Of a DNA stretch of 64,000 nucleotides, positions 48,430-61,851 are shown in pieces. This DNA comes from Mercurialis annua. Its lineage: Eukaryota; Streptophyta; Magnoliopsida; Malpighiales; Euphorbiaceae. Position numbers and translations under genes: made by a program. The stretch covers positions 23,759,501-23,823,500 of the forward strand of contig NC_065577.1 of assembly GCF_937616625.2 (NCBI RefSeq), in the 5' to 3' direction. Position 1 is the first letter of the stretch. Each line of letters opens with the position of its first letter. The notes below the pieces were generated by a model. It saw only the letters and a program-made list of their open reading frames with translations, did not search any database and was not told the origin of the DNA.

Positions 48430-51400
48430 GTAAACCTTTGGCTTAAACCGCTATATACGTGAAATGTATGGAATTATTTCGTAACGTTTGTAAATGTTTT
48501 GCTTAAATTGCTAAAAAGGTGAAACGCTTTGATTTGTTTCGTAATGTTTGTACACGTTTGTCTTAAATTTCTAAAAAGGGGAAACGTTTCGATTTGTTTC
48601 GTAGCGTTTATAAATGTTTGGCTTAAGTCGCTAATAAGGTGAAACATTTTGATTTGTTTCGTACCGTTTGTAAATGTTTGGCTTATATCGCTAAAAAGGT
48701 GAAACATTTGGATTTGTTTTGTAACGTTTGTAAATGTATGAAACATTTAGATTTGTTTTGTAACGTTTGTAAACTTTTGGCTTAAATTGCTAAAAAGGTG
48801 AAACACTTGGATTTGTTTAGTTGAGTTTGTAAACGTTTGACTTAAATTTCTAAAAAGGTGAAACGCTTGGTTTTGTTTCGTAGCGTTTGTAAACATTTGG
48901 CTTAAATTGCTAAAACTGTGAAACGTTTGGATTTGTTTCGTAACGTTTGTAAACATTTGGCTTCAATCGATAAAAAGGTGAAACGTTTGGATTTTTTTCG
49001 TTACGTTTTGCCTAAATCGCTAAAAAGGTGAAACGTTTGAATTTGTTTCGTAACATTTTAAACGTTTGGCTGAAATCGCTAAAATGGGGAAACATTTGGA
49101 TTTGTATCGCAACATTTGAAACGTTTGGCTAATAACGCTAAAAAGGTGAAATATTTTGTTTTGTTTCGTAACATTTATAAACGTTCCGCTTAAATCGCTA
49201 AAAAGGTGAAACGTTTGGATTTGTTTCGCAACGTTTGTAAACATTAGGCTTAACTTGCTAAAAAGGTGAAACTCTTGGATTTGTGTCGAAACATTTTTGT
49301 AAACATTTGGCTTAAATTGCTAAAAAGGTGAAACGCTTGGATTTGTTTCGTAACGTTTGTAAACGTTTGGCTTAAATTGCTAAAAAGGTTAAACATTTGG
49401 ATTTGTTTCATAACCTCTGTAAAGGTTTCGCTTAAAATCGCTAAAAAGGTGAAACGCTTGGATTTGTTTCGTAACGTTTGTAAACGTTTGGCTTAAATCG
49501 CTAAAAACGTGAAACGTTTAGATTTGTTTCATATCGTTTGGCTTAAATCGCTAAAATTGTAAAACGTTTGGATTTGTTTCATAACGTTTCAAACGATTGG
49601 TTTTGTTCTATAACATTTTTAAACGTTTGGCTTAAATCGCTAAAAATGTAAAACGTTTGGAATTGTTTTGTAACGTTTTAAATGTTTGGTTTTGTTTCGT
49701 AACGTTTGTAAACGTTAGGCTTAAATCGCTAAAAGGGGCAACGTTTGGATTTGTTTCGTAACGTTTGTAAATGTTTGGCTTAATTCACTAAAATGGGGAA
49801 ATGTTTGGATTTGTTTCGTAACATTTGTAAACATTTGGCTTAAATCGCTCAAATGGTGAAACATTTGGATTTGTTTCGTAACTTTTGTAAACGTTTGGCT
49901 TAAATCGCTAAAATGGGATAACGTTTGGATTTGTTTATTAACGTTTGTAAACGTTTGGCTTCAATAGCTAAAAAGATGAAACATTTGGATTTGTTTCGTA
50001 ACATTTGTAAACGTTTGGTTTTATTTCGTAAAGTTTATAAACGTTTGGCTTAAATTGCTAAAATGCGGAAACGTTTAGATTTCTTTCTTAACGTTTGTGA
50101 ACGTTTGTCTTCTATCGCTAAAAAGGTGAAACATTTGGATTTGTTTCGTAACGTTTGTAAACTTTTGGCTTAAATTGCTAAAAATGTGAAAAGTATTTTT
50201 TGTTCCGTCATGTTTGTATATGTTAGCATTTGTTTCGTAACATTTGTAAACGTTTGGCTTAAATCGCTAAAAAGGTGAAACATTTAGATTTGTTTCGTAA
50301 CATTTGTAATTCTTTGGCTTGAATCGCCAAAACGGGGAAACGTTTGGATTTGTTTCGTAACGTTTATTAAAGTTTGGCTTCAATCGCTAAAATTGTGAAA
50401 CGTTTGGATTTGTTTTGTAACGTTTGTAAACGTTTAGCTTAATCGCTAAAAAGTTGAAAGGTTTGGATATGTTTCATAATGTTTTAAACGTTTGGCTTAA
50501 ATTGCTAATATGGGGAAACATTTGGATTTGTTTCGTAACGTTTGTAAACGTTTGGCTTAAATTGCAAAAAAGGTGAAACATATTGTTTTGTTTCGTAACG
50601 TTTGTAAACGTTTAGCTTAAATCGGTAAAAATGTGAAACACTTGGATTTGTTCGCAGCGTCTGTAAACGTTTAGCTTAAATTGCTAAAAAAGTGAATCGC
50701 TTGGATTTGTTCGTAACCTTTGTAAACGTTGCTTTTGTTTTGTAATGTTTGTAAATGTTTGGCTTAAATCGCTAAAAAGGTGAAACATTAGGATTTGTTT
50801 TGTAAAGTTTGTAAATGTTTGTCTTAAATAACTAAAAAGGGGAAACATTTGGATTTGTTGCACAACGATTATACATGTTTGGCTTAAATTGCTAATAAGG
50901 TGAAACGCTTGTATTTGTTTCGTAACGTTTTAAACGTTTGGTTTTGTTTCGTAATGTTTGTAAACGTTTGGCTAAAATCGGAAAAGAGGTGAAACGTCCT
51001 GTTTTTTTTTTTCGTATCGTTTGTAAACGTTTGGCTTAAATAACTAAAAAGGGGAAACGTTTGGATTTGTTTCGCAATGTTTATAAACGTTTGGCTTAAA
51101 TTGCTAGAAAGGTGAAACGCTTGTATTTGCTTCGTAACGTTTTAAACGTTCGGTTTTGTTTCGTAATGTTTGTAAACATTTGGCTTAAATCGCAAAAGAG
51201 GTGAAACGTCCAGTTTTGTTTCGTATAATTTGCAAACGTTTGGCTTAAATCGCTAAAAAGGTGAAACGTTTGGATTTTTTTCGTAATGTTTGTAAATGTT
51301 TGGCTTAGATCGCTAAAAAAGTGAAACGTTTGGATTTATTTCGTAACGTTTGGCTTATTTCGCTAAAAAGGTGAAATGCTTGGATTTCTTTCATAATATT

Positions 51401-54400
51401 TGTAAACTTTTGGCTTAAATCGCTAAAAAGGTGAAACATTTGGATTTGTTTCGTATCGTGTGTAAACGTTTAGCTTCAATCGCTAACAAGGGGAAACGTT
51501 TTGATTTGTTTTGTAACGTCTGTAAAAGGTTGGCATAAATAGCTAAAAAGGTGAAACGTTAGGTTTTTTTTGTAGCGTTTGTAAACGTTTGGCTTAAATC
51601 GCTACAAATGTGAAACGTTTGGATTTGTTACATAACGTTTGTAAACGTTTGTTTTAAATCGCTGTTCGTAAACGTTTGGCATAAATTGCTAAAAAGGGTT
51701 TCATAACGTTTTAATCGTTTGGATTAGTTTCGTAACGTTTATAAACGTTTGGCTTAAATCGCTAAAAAAGTGAAACATTTGGATTTGTTTCGTAACGTTT
51801 GCAAACGTTTGGCTTGAATCGCTTGAAAGCAGAAACGTTTGGCTTAAATCGCCAAAAAGGTGAAACGTTTTGATTTGTTTCATAACGTTTGTATACGTTC
51901 GGCTTAAATTGGTGAAGAGGTGAAACGTTTGAATTTAAATTGCTAAAAGGTGAAACGTTTTGGATTTGTTTTGTAACGTTTGTAAACGATAGGTTTAAAT
52001 CGCTCGAAAGGTGAAACGTTTGGATTTGTTTTGTAACGTTTGTAAATGTTTGGCTTAAATCGCTAAGAAGGTGAAATACTTTGTTTTGTTTTGTATCGAT
52101 TGTAAATGTTTGGTTTAAATTGCTAAAAATTTGAAACGCTTGGTTTTGTGTTGTAGTGTTTGTAAACATATGTCTTAAATCGCTAAAAAGGTGACACGTT
52201 TGGATTTATTTCGTAACGTTTTTAAACGTTCGGCTTAAATCGCTAAAAAGGTGAAACGTTTGGTTTTGTTTCTTAACGTTTGTAAACGTTCGGCTTAAAT
52301 AGCTAAAAAGGTGAAACAGTTGGTTTTGTTTCGTAACATTTGTAAACGTTCGGCTTAAATCGCTGAAAAGGGGAAATGTTTGGATTTGTTCTGTAACGTT
52401 TGTAAATGTTTGGCTTAAATTGTTAAAAAGGGGAAACATTTGGATTTATTTCGTAGCGTTTGGAAACGATTGGTTTTGTTTCGTAATATTATTAAAAATT
52501 TGGCTTAAATCGCTAAAAATGTGAAACATTTGGATTTGTTTTGTAACGTTTTAAATGTTTGGTTTTGTTTCGTAATGTTATAAACGTTTGGCTAAAAATC
52601 GCTAAAAAAGGTAAAACGTTTGGATTTGTCTCGTAACGTTTGTAAATGCTTTGACTTAAATCGCTAAAATGGGGAAACGTTTGGATTTGTTTTGTAACAT
52701 TTGTAAACGTTAAGCTTCAATCGCTAAAAAGGTGAAACATTTGGATTTGTTTCTAACGTTTGTAAACATTTGGCTTCAATTGCTAAAAAGGTGAAATGCT
52801 TGGATTTGTTTCGTAACGTTTGTAAACGTTTGGCATAAATTGCTAAAAAGGTGAAACGCTTGGATTCGTTTCGGAAAGTTTGTAAACGTTTGGCTTAAAT
52901 TGCTAAAAATGTGAAACACTTGGATTTGTTTCGTAACGTTTGCAAATATTTCAGTTAAATTGTTAAAAAGGTGAAACGTTTGGTTTTGTTTAGTAATGTT
53001 TGTAAAGGTTTGGCTTAAATCTCTAAAAATGTGAAGCGCTTGGATTTGTTTCGTAACGTTTTAAACGTTTGGTTTTGTTTCGTAACGTTTGTAAACGTTT
53101 GGCTTAAATCGCTAAAAAAGGTAAAACATTTGGATTTGTTTCGTAACGTTTGTAAACGTTTGGCTTAAATCGTTTAAAAGGCGCAACGTTTGGATTTGTT
53201 TTGTAACGTTGGTAAATGTTTGGCTTAAATTGCCAAAAAGGTGACTCGTTTGGATTTGTTTGGTAACGTTTGTAAACGTTTGGTTTAAATCACTAAAGAG
53301 GTGAAACGTTTAGATTAATTTCGAATAGTTTGTAAACCTTTGGCTTAAATCGCTAAATACGTGAAAAGTTTGGATTTGTTTCATAGCCTTTGTAAATGTT
53401 TGGCTTAAATTGCTAAAAAGGTGAAACACTTTGATTTGTTTCGTAACGTTTGTAAACGTTTGGCTTAAATTGCTAAAAATGTGAAACGTTTGGATTTGTT
53501 TCGTAGGGTTTATAAATGTTTGTCTTAAATCGCTAATAAGGTGAAACGTTTTGATTTGTTTCGTACCGTTTTTATATGTTTGGCTTAAATCGATAATAAG
53601 GTGAAACGTTTGGATTTGTTTTGTAACGTTTGTAAACGTATGGCTAAAATTGCTAAAAAGGTGAAATGCTTAGATTTGTTTCATAACGTTTGTAAACTTT
53701 CGGCTTAAATCGCTAAAAAGGTGAAACACTTGGATTTGTTTCGTTGTGTTTGTAAACGTTTGACTTAAATTTCTAAAAAGGTGAAAACGTTTGGTTTTGT
53801 TTCGTAACGTTTGTAAACGTTTGGCTTAAATTGCTAAAAATGTGAAACGTTTGGATTTGTTTCGTAATGTTTGTAAACGTTTGGCTTCAATCGCTAAAAA
53901 GGTGAAACGTTTGGATTTGTTTCGTAACGTTTGTAAACGGTTTGCCTAAATCGCTAAAAAGGTGAAACGTTTGGATTTGTTTCGTAACATTTTAAACGTT
54001 TGGCTGAAATTGCTAAAATTGGGAAAATATTTGGATTTGTATCACAACGTTTGTAAACATTTGGCTAATATCGCTAAAAAGGCGAAACGTTTTGTTTTGT
54101 TTTGTAACGTTTGTAAACGTTATGCTTAAATCGCTAAAAAGTGAAACGTTTGGATTTGTTTCGTAACGTTTGTAAACGTTATGCTTAAATTGCTAAAAAT
54201 GTGAAACTCTTAGATTTGTTTCGTAACATTTGTAAGCGTTTGGTTTCAATTACTATAAAGGTGAAACACTTGGATTTGTTTCGTAACATTTGTAAATGTT
54301 TAGCTTAAATTGCTAAAAAGGTGAAACATTTGGATTTGTTTCAATACCTTTGTAAACGTTTGGCTTAAATCTCTAAATAGGGGAAACGTTTGGATTTTTT

Positions 54401-55151
54401 TCGTAATGTTTGTAAACCTTTGGCTTAAATTGCTAAAAAGGTGAAACTGTTGGATTTGTTTCATAACGTTTGTAATGGTTTGGCTTAAATCGCTAAAAAC
54501 GTGAAACATTTTGATTTGTTTCATAACGTTTGGCTTAAATCACTAAATTGGGGTAATGTTTGGATTTCTTTCGTAACGTTGGTAAACGTTTAGCTTAAAT
54601 CGCTAAAAATGTGAAACAATTGGTTTTGTTCCGTAACATTTGTAAACATTAGGCTTAAATCGCTAAAAAGGTAAAACGTTTGGATTTGTTTCGTAACGTT
54701 TGTAAACGTTTTGCTTATATTGCTAAAAAAGAGAAACGTTTGGATTTGTATCGTAATGTTTGTAAACGTTTAGCTTAAATCGCTAAAAAGGTGAAATGTT
54801 TGGATTTGTTTCATAACGTTTGTAAACGTTTGGCTTAAATCCCTAAAAAATGGGAAACGTTTGGATTTGTTTCGCAACGTTTTAAACGTTTTGTTTTGTT
54901 TCGTAACATTTGTAAACGTTTGGCTTAAATCGCTAAAAAGGTAAAACGTTTGGATTTGTTTCGTAACGTTTGTAAACGTTTTGCTTAAATCGTCAAAAAG
55001 GCAAAATGTTTGGATTTCTTTTGTAACGTTGGTAAATGTTTGGCTTAAATCGCTAAAAAGGTGAATCGTTTGGATTTGTTTCGTAACGCTTGTAAATGCT
55101 TGGCTTAAATCGCTAAAAAGGTGAAACTATTCGATTTATTTCGTACAGATT
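48430..55151. repeat. Higher-order repeat unit B2 (6722 bp)
   Basis: Second family B unit, starting at GTAAACCTTTGGCTTAAACC (48430). It follows B1 in order and in private variants over nearly its whole length. It is about 590 bp shorter, mainly because the stretch corresponding to about 47860-48420 of B1 is reduced. Confidence 0.85.
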
Positions 55152-58100
55152 GTAAACCTTTGGCTTAAATCGTTATATACGTGAAATGTTTGGAATTGTT
55201 TCGTAACGTTTGTAAATATTTTGCTTAAATTGCTAAAAAGGTGAAACGCTTTGATTTGTTTCGTAACGTTTGTAAACGTTTGTCTTAAATTACTAAAAAG
55301 GGGAAACGTTTGGATTTGTTTCGTAGCATTTATAAATGTTTGGCTTAAATCGCTAATAAGGTGAAACGTTTTGATTTGTTTCGTACCGTTTGTAAATGTT
55401 TGGCTTAAATCGCTAAAAAGGTGAAACATTTGGATTTCGTTTGTAACGTTTGTACATGTATGAAACGTTTAGATTTGTTTTGTAACGTTTGTAAACTTCT
55501 AGCTTAAACTGCTAAAAAGGTGAAACACTTGGATTTGTTTCGTTGAGTTTGTAAACGTTTGACTTAAATTTCTAAAAAGGTGAAACGCTTGGTTTTGTTT
55601 CGTAGCGTTTGTAAACGTTTGGCTTATATTGCTAAAAATGTGAAACGTTTGGATTTGTTTCGTAACGTTTGTAAACACTTGGCTTCAATCGATAAAAAGG
55701 TGAAACGTTTGGATTTTTTTCGTAACGTTTTGCCTAAATCGCTAAAAAGGTGAAACGTTTGGATTTGTTTCGTAACATTTTGTTTCGTAACATTTCGTAA
55801 CATTTTGCCTAATATCGCTATAAAGGTGAAACATTTTATTTTGTTTTCGCAACGTTTGTAAACGTTCCGCTTAAATCGCTAAAAAGGTGAAACGTTTGGA
55901 TTTGTTTCGTAACGTTTGTAAACGTTAGGCTTAAATTGCTAAAAAGGTGAAACTCTTGGATTTGTTTCGAAACATTTTTGTAAACATTTGGCTGAAATTG
56001 CTAAAAAGGTGAAACGCTTGGATTTGTTTCGTAACGTTTGTAAACATTTGGCTTAAATTGCTAAAAAGGTGAAACATTTGGATTTGTTTCATAACCTCTG
56101 TAAACGTTTCGTTTAAATCGCTAAAAAGGTGAAACGCTTGGATTTGTTTCGTAACGTTTGTAAACGTTTGGCTTAAATCGCTAAAAACGTGAAACGTTTG
56201 GATTTGTTTCGTAATGTATTAAACGTTTGGCTTAAATCACTAAAATGGGGAAATGTTTGGATTTGTTTCGTAACGTTTGGCTTAAATCGCTAAAAATGAA
56301 AAACGTTTGGATTTGTTTCATAACGTTTCAAACGATTGGTTTTGTTCCGTAACATTTTAAAATGTTTGGCTTAAATCGCTAAAAATGTAAAACGTTTGGA
56401 TTTGTTTCGTAACGTATTAAACGTTTGGTTTTGTTTCGTAACGTTTGTAAACGTTAGGCTTAAATCGCTAAAAGGGGAAACGTTTGGATTTGTTTCGTAA
56501 CGTTTGTAAACGTTTGGCTTAAATCACTAAAATGGTTAAACATTTGAATTTGTTTCGTAACGTTTGTAAACGTTTAGCTTAAATCGCTAAAATGGGAAAA
56601 TGTTTGGATTTGTTTATTAACGTTTGTAAACGTTTGGCTTCAATAGCTAAAAAGGGGAAACATTTGCATTTGTTTTGTAACATTTGTAAACGTTTGGTTT
56701 TATTTCGTAACGTTTATAAACGTTTGGCTTAAATTGCTAAAATGCGGAAACGTTTAGATTTGTTTCTTAACATTTGTAAACATTTGGATTTGTTTCGTAA
56801 TGTTTGTAAACTTTTGGCTTAAATTGCTAAAAATGTAAAAAGTTTTTTTGTCCATAATGTATGTATACATTAGCATTTGTTTCGTAACATTTGTAAACGC
56901 TTGGCTTAAATCGCTAAAAAGGTGAAACGTTTTGATTTGTTTCGTAACATTTGTAAATCTTTGGCTTGAATCGCCAAAACGGGGAAACGTTTGGATTTGT
57001 TTCGTAACGTTTGTAAAAGTTTGGCTTCAATCGCTAAAAATGTAAAACGTTTGGATTTGTTTTGTAACGTTTGTAAACGTTTAGCTTAATCGCTAAAAAG
57101 TTGAAACGTTTGGATATGTTTCGTAATGTTTTAAATGTTTGCTTAAATCGCTAATATGGGGAAACGTTTGGATTTGTTTCGTAATGTTTGTAAACGTTTG
57201 ACTTAAATTGCAAAAAAGGTTAAACATATTGTTTTGTTTCGTAACGTTGGTAAACGTTTTGCTTAATTCGCTAAAAAAGTGAAACACTTGGATTTGTTCG
57301 CAGCGTCTGTAAACGTTTAGCTTAAATTGCTAAAAAAGTGAATCGCTTGGATTTGTTTCGTAACCTTTGTAAACGTTGCTTTTGTTTTGTAACGTTTGTA
57401 AACGTTTGGCTTAAATCGCTAAAAAGGTGAAACATTTGGATTTGTTTTGTAACGTTTGTAAACGTTTGGCTTAAATAACTAAAAAGGGGAAACGTTTGGA
57501 TTTGTTTCACAACATTTATACATGTTTGGCTTAAATTGCTAATAAGGTGAAACGCTTGTATTTGTTTCGTAATGTTTTAAACGTTTGGTTTTGTTTCGTA
57601 ATGTTTGTAAACATTTGGCTAAAATCGAAAAAGAGGTGAAACGTCCTGTTTTGTTTCGTATCGTTTGTAAACGTTTGGCTTAAATAACTAAAAAGGGGAA
57701 ACGTTTGGATTTGTTTCGCAATGTTTATAAATGTTTGGCTTAAATTGCTAGAAAGGTGAAACGCTTGTATTTGTTTCATAACGTTTTAAACGTTCGGTTT
57801 TGTTTCGTAATGTTTGTAAACATTTGGCTTAAATCGCAAAAGAGGTGAAACGTTCAGTTTTGTTTTGTATAATTTGCAAACGTTTGGCTTAAATCGCTAA
57901 AAAGGTGAAACGTTTGGATATTTTTTCGTAACGTTTGTAAACATTTTGCTTAAATCGCTAAAAAGGGGAAACGTTTGGATTTATTTCGTAACGTTTGGCT
58001 TATTTCTCTAAAAAGGTGAAACGCTTGGATTTGTTTCATAATATTTGTAAACTTTTGGCTTAAATCGCTAAAAAGGTGAAACGTTTGGATTTGTTTCGTA

Positions 58101-59241
58101 TCGTGTGTAAAACGTTTAGCTTCAATCGCTAAAAAGGGGAAACGTTTTGATTTGTTTCGTAACGTCTGTAAAAGTTTGGCTTAAATAGCTAAAAAGGTGA
58201 AACGTTAGATTTTTTTCGTAGCGTTTGTAAACGTTTGGCTTAAATCGCTACAAATGTGAAACGTTTGGATTTGTTTCGTAACGTTTGTAAACGTTTGTTT
58301 TAAATCGCTGTTCGTAAACGTTTGGCATAAATATCTATAAAGGGTTTCATAACGTTTCAAACGTTTGGATTAGTTTCGTAACGTTTATAAACGTTTGGCT
58401 TAAATCGCTAAAAAGGTGAAACATTTGGACTTGTTTCGTAACGTTTGTAAACGTTTGGCTTGAATCGCTAGAAAGGAGAAACGTTTGGCTTAAATCGCTA
58501 AAAAGGTGAAACGTTAGATTTTTTTCGTAGCGTTTGTAAACGTTTGGCTTAAATCGCTACAAATGTGAAACGTTTGGAATTGTTTCGTAACGTTTGTAAA
58601 CGTTTGTTTTAAATCGCTGTTCGTAAACGTTTGGCATAAATTGCTAAAAAGGGTTTCATAACGTTTCAAACGTTTGGATTAGTTTCGTAACGTTTATAAA
58701 CGTTTGGCTTAAATCGCTAAAAAGGTGAAACATTTGGACTTGTTTCGTAACGTTTGTAAACGTTTGGCTTGAATCGCTAGAAAGGAGAAACGTTTGGCTT
58801 AAATCGCTAAAAAGGTGAAACGTTTTGATTTGTTTCGTAACGTTTGTAAATGTTTGGCTTAAATTATAGAAGAGGTGAAACGTTTGAATTTAAATTGTTG
58901 AAAGGTGAAACATTTTGGATTTGTTTTGTAACGTTTGTAAACGATAGGCTTAAATCGCTAGAAAGGTGAAACGTTTGGATTTGTTTTGTAACGTTTGTAA
59001 AGGTTTGGCTTAAATCGCTAAGAAGGTGAAACACTTTGTTTTGTTTCGTATCGATTGTAAATGTTTGGTTTAAATTGCTAAAAATGTGAAACGCTTGGAT
59101 TTGTGTTGTAGTGTTTGTAAACATTTGTCTTAAATCGCTAAAAAGGCGACACGTTTTGATTTATTTCTTAACGTTTTTAAGTGTTCGACTTAAATCGCTA
59201 AAAAGGTGAAACGTTTGGTTTTGTTTCTTAACGTTTGTAAA
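55152..59241. repeat. Higher-order repeat unit B3, partial
   Basis: Third family B unit, starting at GTAAACCTTTGGCTTAAATC (55152) and cut by the gypsy LTR at 59242. It has a private deletion with filler near 55771-55810 and a private 309-bp duplication at 58199-58816. Confidence 0.83.
58199..58816. repeat. Recent 309-bp tandem duplication in the satellite
   Basis: Two adjacent copies (58199-58507 and 58508-58816) begin GAAACGTTAGATTTTTTTCG. I count four differences in 309 bp, three of them within one 6-base stretch. The matching regions of B1 and B2 (from about 44300 and 51555) have one copy. The unit is not a whole number of 60-bp monomers because it contains shortened ones. Confidence 0.92.
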
Positions 59242-59831
59242 TGTCACGACCCATTTTCATGAATCGCGACCGGCGCTAGGGTATGGGTAATGTAGTACCG
59301 AAACCCGTAGCTAGCCTTTCATTTAATTCATAAACACATAAACCTGCAGAAAACCAATGCTCGGGGGCAACCGAGACTTCAACCTAAAGTAGCAGTTATA
59401 AAATCAACAGTTAATATAACATGCTTATTCAATTCTGAGTCTAAAATAGATTTATCATAAACCAATATAAATAATATAACATGCCAAAGCAATATAACCA
59501 GTCGAACCAATCCGACAAAATATATAATAATAACAAAGACGTCTAGTTACTACTGCGGTCTAAGAATAAAACAGTTTTACAGTTTTATTAAAATAAAAGG
59601 AACCTCCGAGGAAAAGTAAATGCGGAGATCACCAGACTCTCTCAGATCATAACCCTGGGGAAAATTGGGAAAACAACGGGGTCAGATATACTGAGATGAG
59701 TTCATACCACTATTTACATTTATTAAGTGGAAAACCTTTAAAACGCTTAAAACATTTAATAACGATATTACAGATAATAGTTGGAACCCTAATCCACAAT
59801 TCTAAATAATAATCATAATCCAATAGGTCTG

Positions 59832-59952
59832 GTCCCGAGAGCTGAGCTACACCGAGTTACCACTGACCACACTTATACCAGAGTCCCGAGAGCTGAGCTA
59901 CACCGAGTTACTCTACCTGGTCCCGAGAGCTATGCTCACACCGAGTTACCAC
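59832..59952. repeat. Triple GTCCCGAGAGCT repeat inside the gypsy LTR
   Basis: Copies start at 59832, 59883 and 59920, equivalent to the three copies at 19914-20036 in the solo LTR. Confidence 0.85.
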
Positions 59953-61851
59953 ATTTCCATATATACCTTACCCAGATCAATACCGGTGCGCACGCAGTCC
60001 TAATGATGCCCATTAGGTAGCACGTTCCAACTAAGAGCCATAATATAAAAACAGTTCGAAATATACGTACAGTATATATATTTAATACTAAAATAACAAT
60101 TTACTTAATAATGCGGTAAATAGTAAATATAAACTCACTGCTTGCTAATCCGCGTGAAATACCGGCAAGCAACTAACTCTGGTTCGCCTCTGAAGCACGA
60201 ACAGTAGACGAGTCTAGACAAATAAAATAATTATTAAAATCAGACCCTAACTCTAAAGAGTACTAGACACCACATAAGACTAGCACAAATGACATGTCGG
60301 AATAAACAATCGAAAGCACACACAATTAATACCCATTAGGTAATAGAATCCAATTAATATAAGTCTATTGAGTTCCCGCTTAAAATCCAATTTATAAATA
60401 TTGTTTAATAACCTTAAATAATAATTAATTTCCAAATAGTGGGTTAGCCGAGCTACCAATAACTACCAAGCTAACCTCACTAGTCGGGTGACCCAAGTCT
60501 AACCCGACTTAAAACAATTATCAAATATAAACCCAAGTTTATATTTATAAAATAAATCCATAAAATAATAAACCATTTTAAAAGCGGAACTCAATAGCTT
60601 CAAATACAAGTAACCCAAGTTACAAATCAAAAACTTAACATTTTAAGTTAATAAAAGTTTAGGGACTAAATCGTACTTTAACCAATTAGGGACTAAATTG
60701 TACTTTAGCCAATTTGATATCCGAAATCAAATTAATTGCTTTTCTCTATAATAAAAACCAAATATAAAGTTACTAGTCAAAAATCCATTTAATAAGATTG
60801 TAGAATAAGTTCAGGGGCTAAATTGTAATTTAACCAATTAAACCAAATTTAAATTTGAAATTAATTATAATTACCCGAGTAATTATATTAGCTTAATTTA
60901 TAAACACCCATCGTTTAAATATATCATTTATAACATATCTAAATTCAAAGTTATTATTAAATAGATTCAATTTACAATAACTAGAGGAATTCATTTGTTT
61001 TAGTCAAAATAAATTGGTAACCTCTATGGCTATTTAGCCATCACCTTCACCTAATGAACATCCAATTCAAATGCCCATGAACAGAGAGGCTACGCACAGA
61101 ATCAAACCAACATTTTCCATTTAAAGCTACTAAACCCATTTCTAAATCAATCAAGCTTAAGATCATAATCAAACTAGAGTATGATCAAAGACATAACACC
61201 AACCCAAAACTCATCTTAGGCAAGAACCAAACATAGAAAACGAGTTAACAGTAACTCTATAACAAAAGAAAATGAAACCGAGAACATACATTACAAAAGA
61301 TCCGAATTGTCGAATTTAAACCCACGACCAAGGATTAAACCATTAAGGACCAATCCACTAAGATATTTATGACATAAAGGAAACCAAAATCCAAGCCAAA
61401 GGGAAGGAATGGTTCGGCAGAAACCAAAAACCAAAACAGAAAACACATAGCAAACAGAAACGATGAAACGGGATTGATTAGAACGAGATCGACGGCGTAC
61501 CGTTCAGCGAAACTGAGATAGGGAGACGTAGGGAATTGAGTCCAGAACGTCAGAGATCAAGCGGAATCAATTTCGATCTAGAAACGAAAGAGAACGAACC
61601 AAATTACGTAATGTCGTTCATAAGCAAAATCTGGAAATCAAAGGAATCAGAAAACTTACCGAACAACGATCTTTGGAAGATGATAACAGGTTCGATACTC
61701 AGCGAAATGACAAGCGGCAAACGGCTAGGATTTCAGTGATGAGTGGTGAAGATTTTCTGTTTAGAAGTCGAGCTGATATAACGAGTGGAAGTAGGTCGAA
61801 AACAGGTCGGAAGTGGGCTGGGCGAAGGGGTCCAAAAGCTGGTAAGATTCA

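Larger units (their letters stand above)
41116..59241. repeat. 60-bp satellite array, block 4 (family B)
   Basis: About 300 monomers, interrupted on the right by the gypsy LTR. It is organised into long near-copy units of 7314 and 6722 bp plus a partial third. Half-length monomers (about 29 bp, CGTAACGTTTTAAACGTTTGG followed by TTTTGTTTCG) are frequent. As in block 1, periodic reading frames are not genes: stops and frameshifts accumulate freely. Confidence 0.97.

Noticed and set aside
1..59241. CRISPR-like or spacer-bearing array
   Set aside because: Monomers abut directly, with no unique spacers between conserved repeats, and the surroundings are plant retrotransposons.
1..59241. CENP-B box within the monomer (TTTCGTAACG resembles the box start TTCG)
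   Set aside because: The required A after four free bases and the CGGG core are absent (TTCGTAACGTTTG), so the motif does not match.
1..59241. Telomeric or interstitial telomere repeats
   Set aside because: No tandem TTTAGGG runs were seen. The AGGGACTAAAT motifs lie inside LTRs and are not telomeric.
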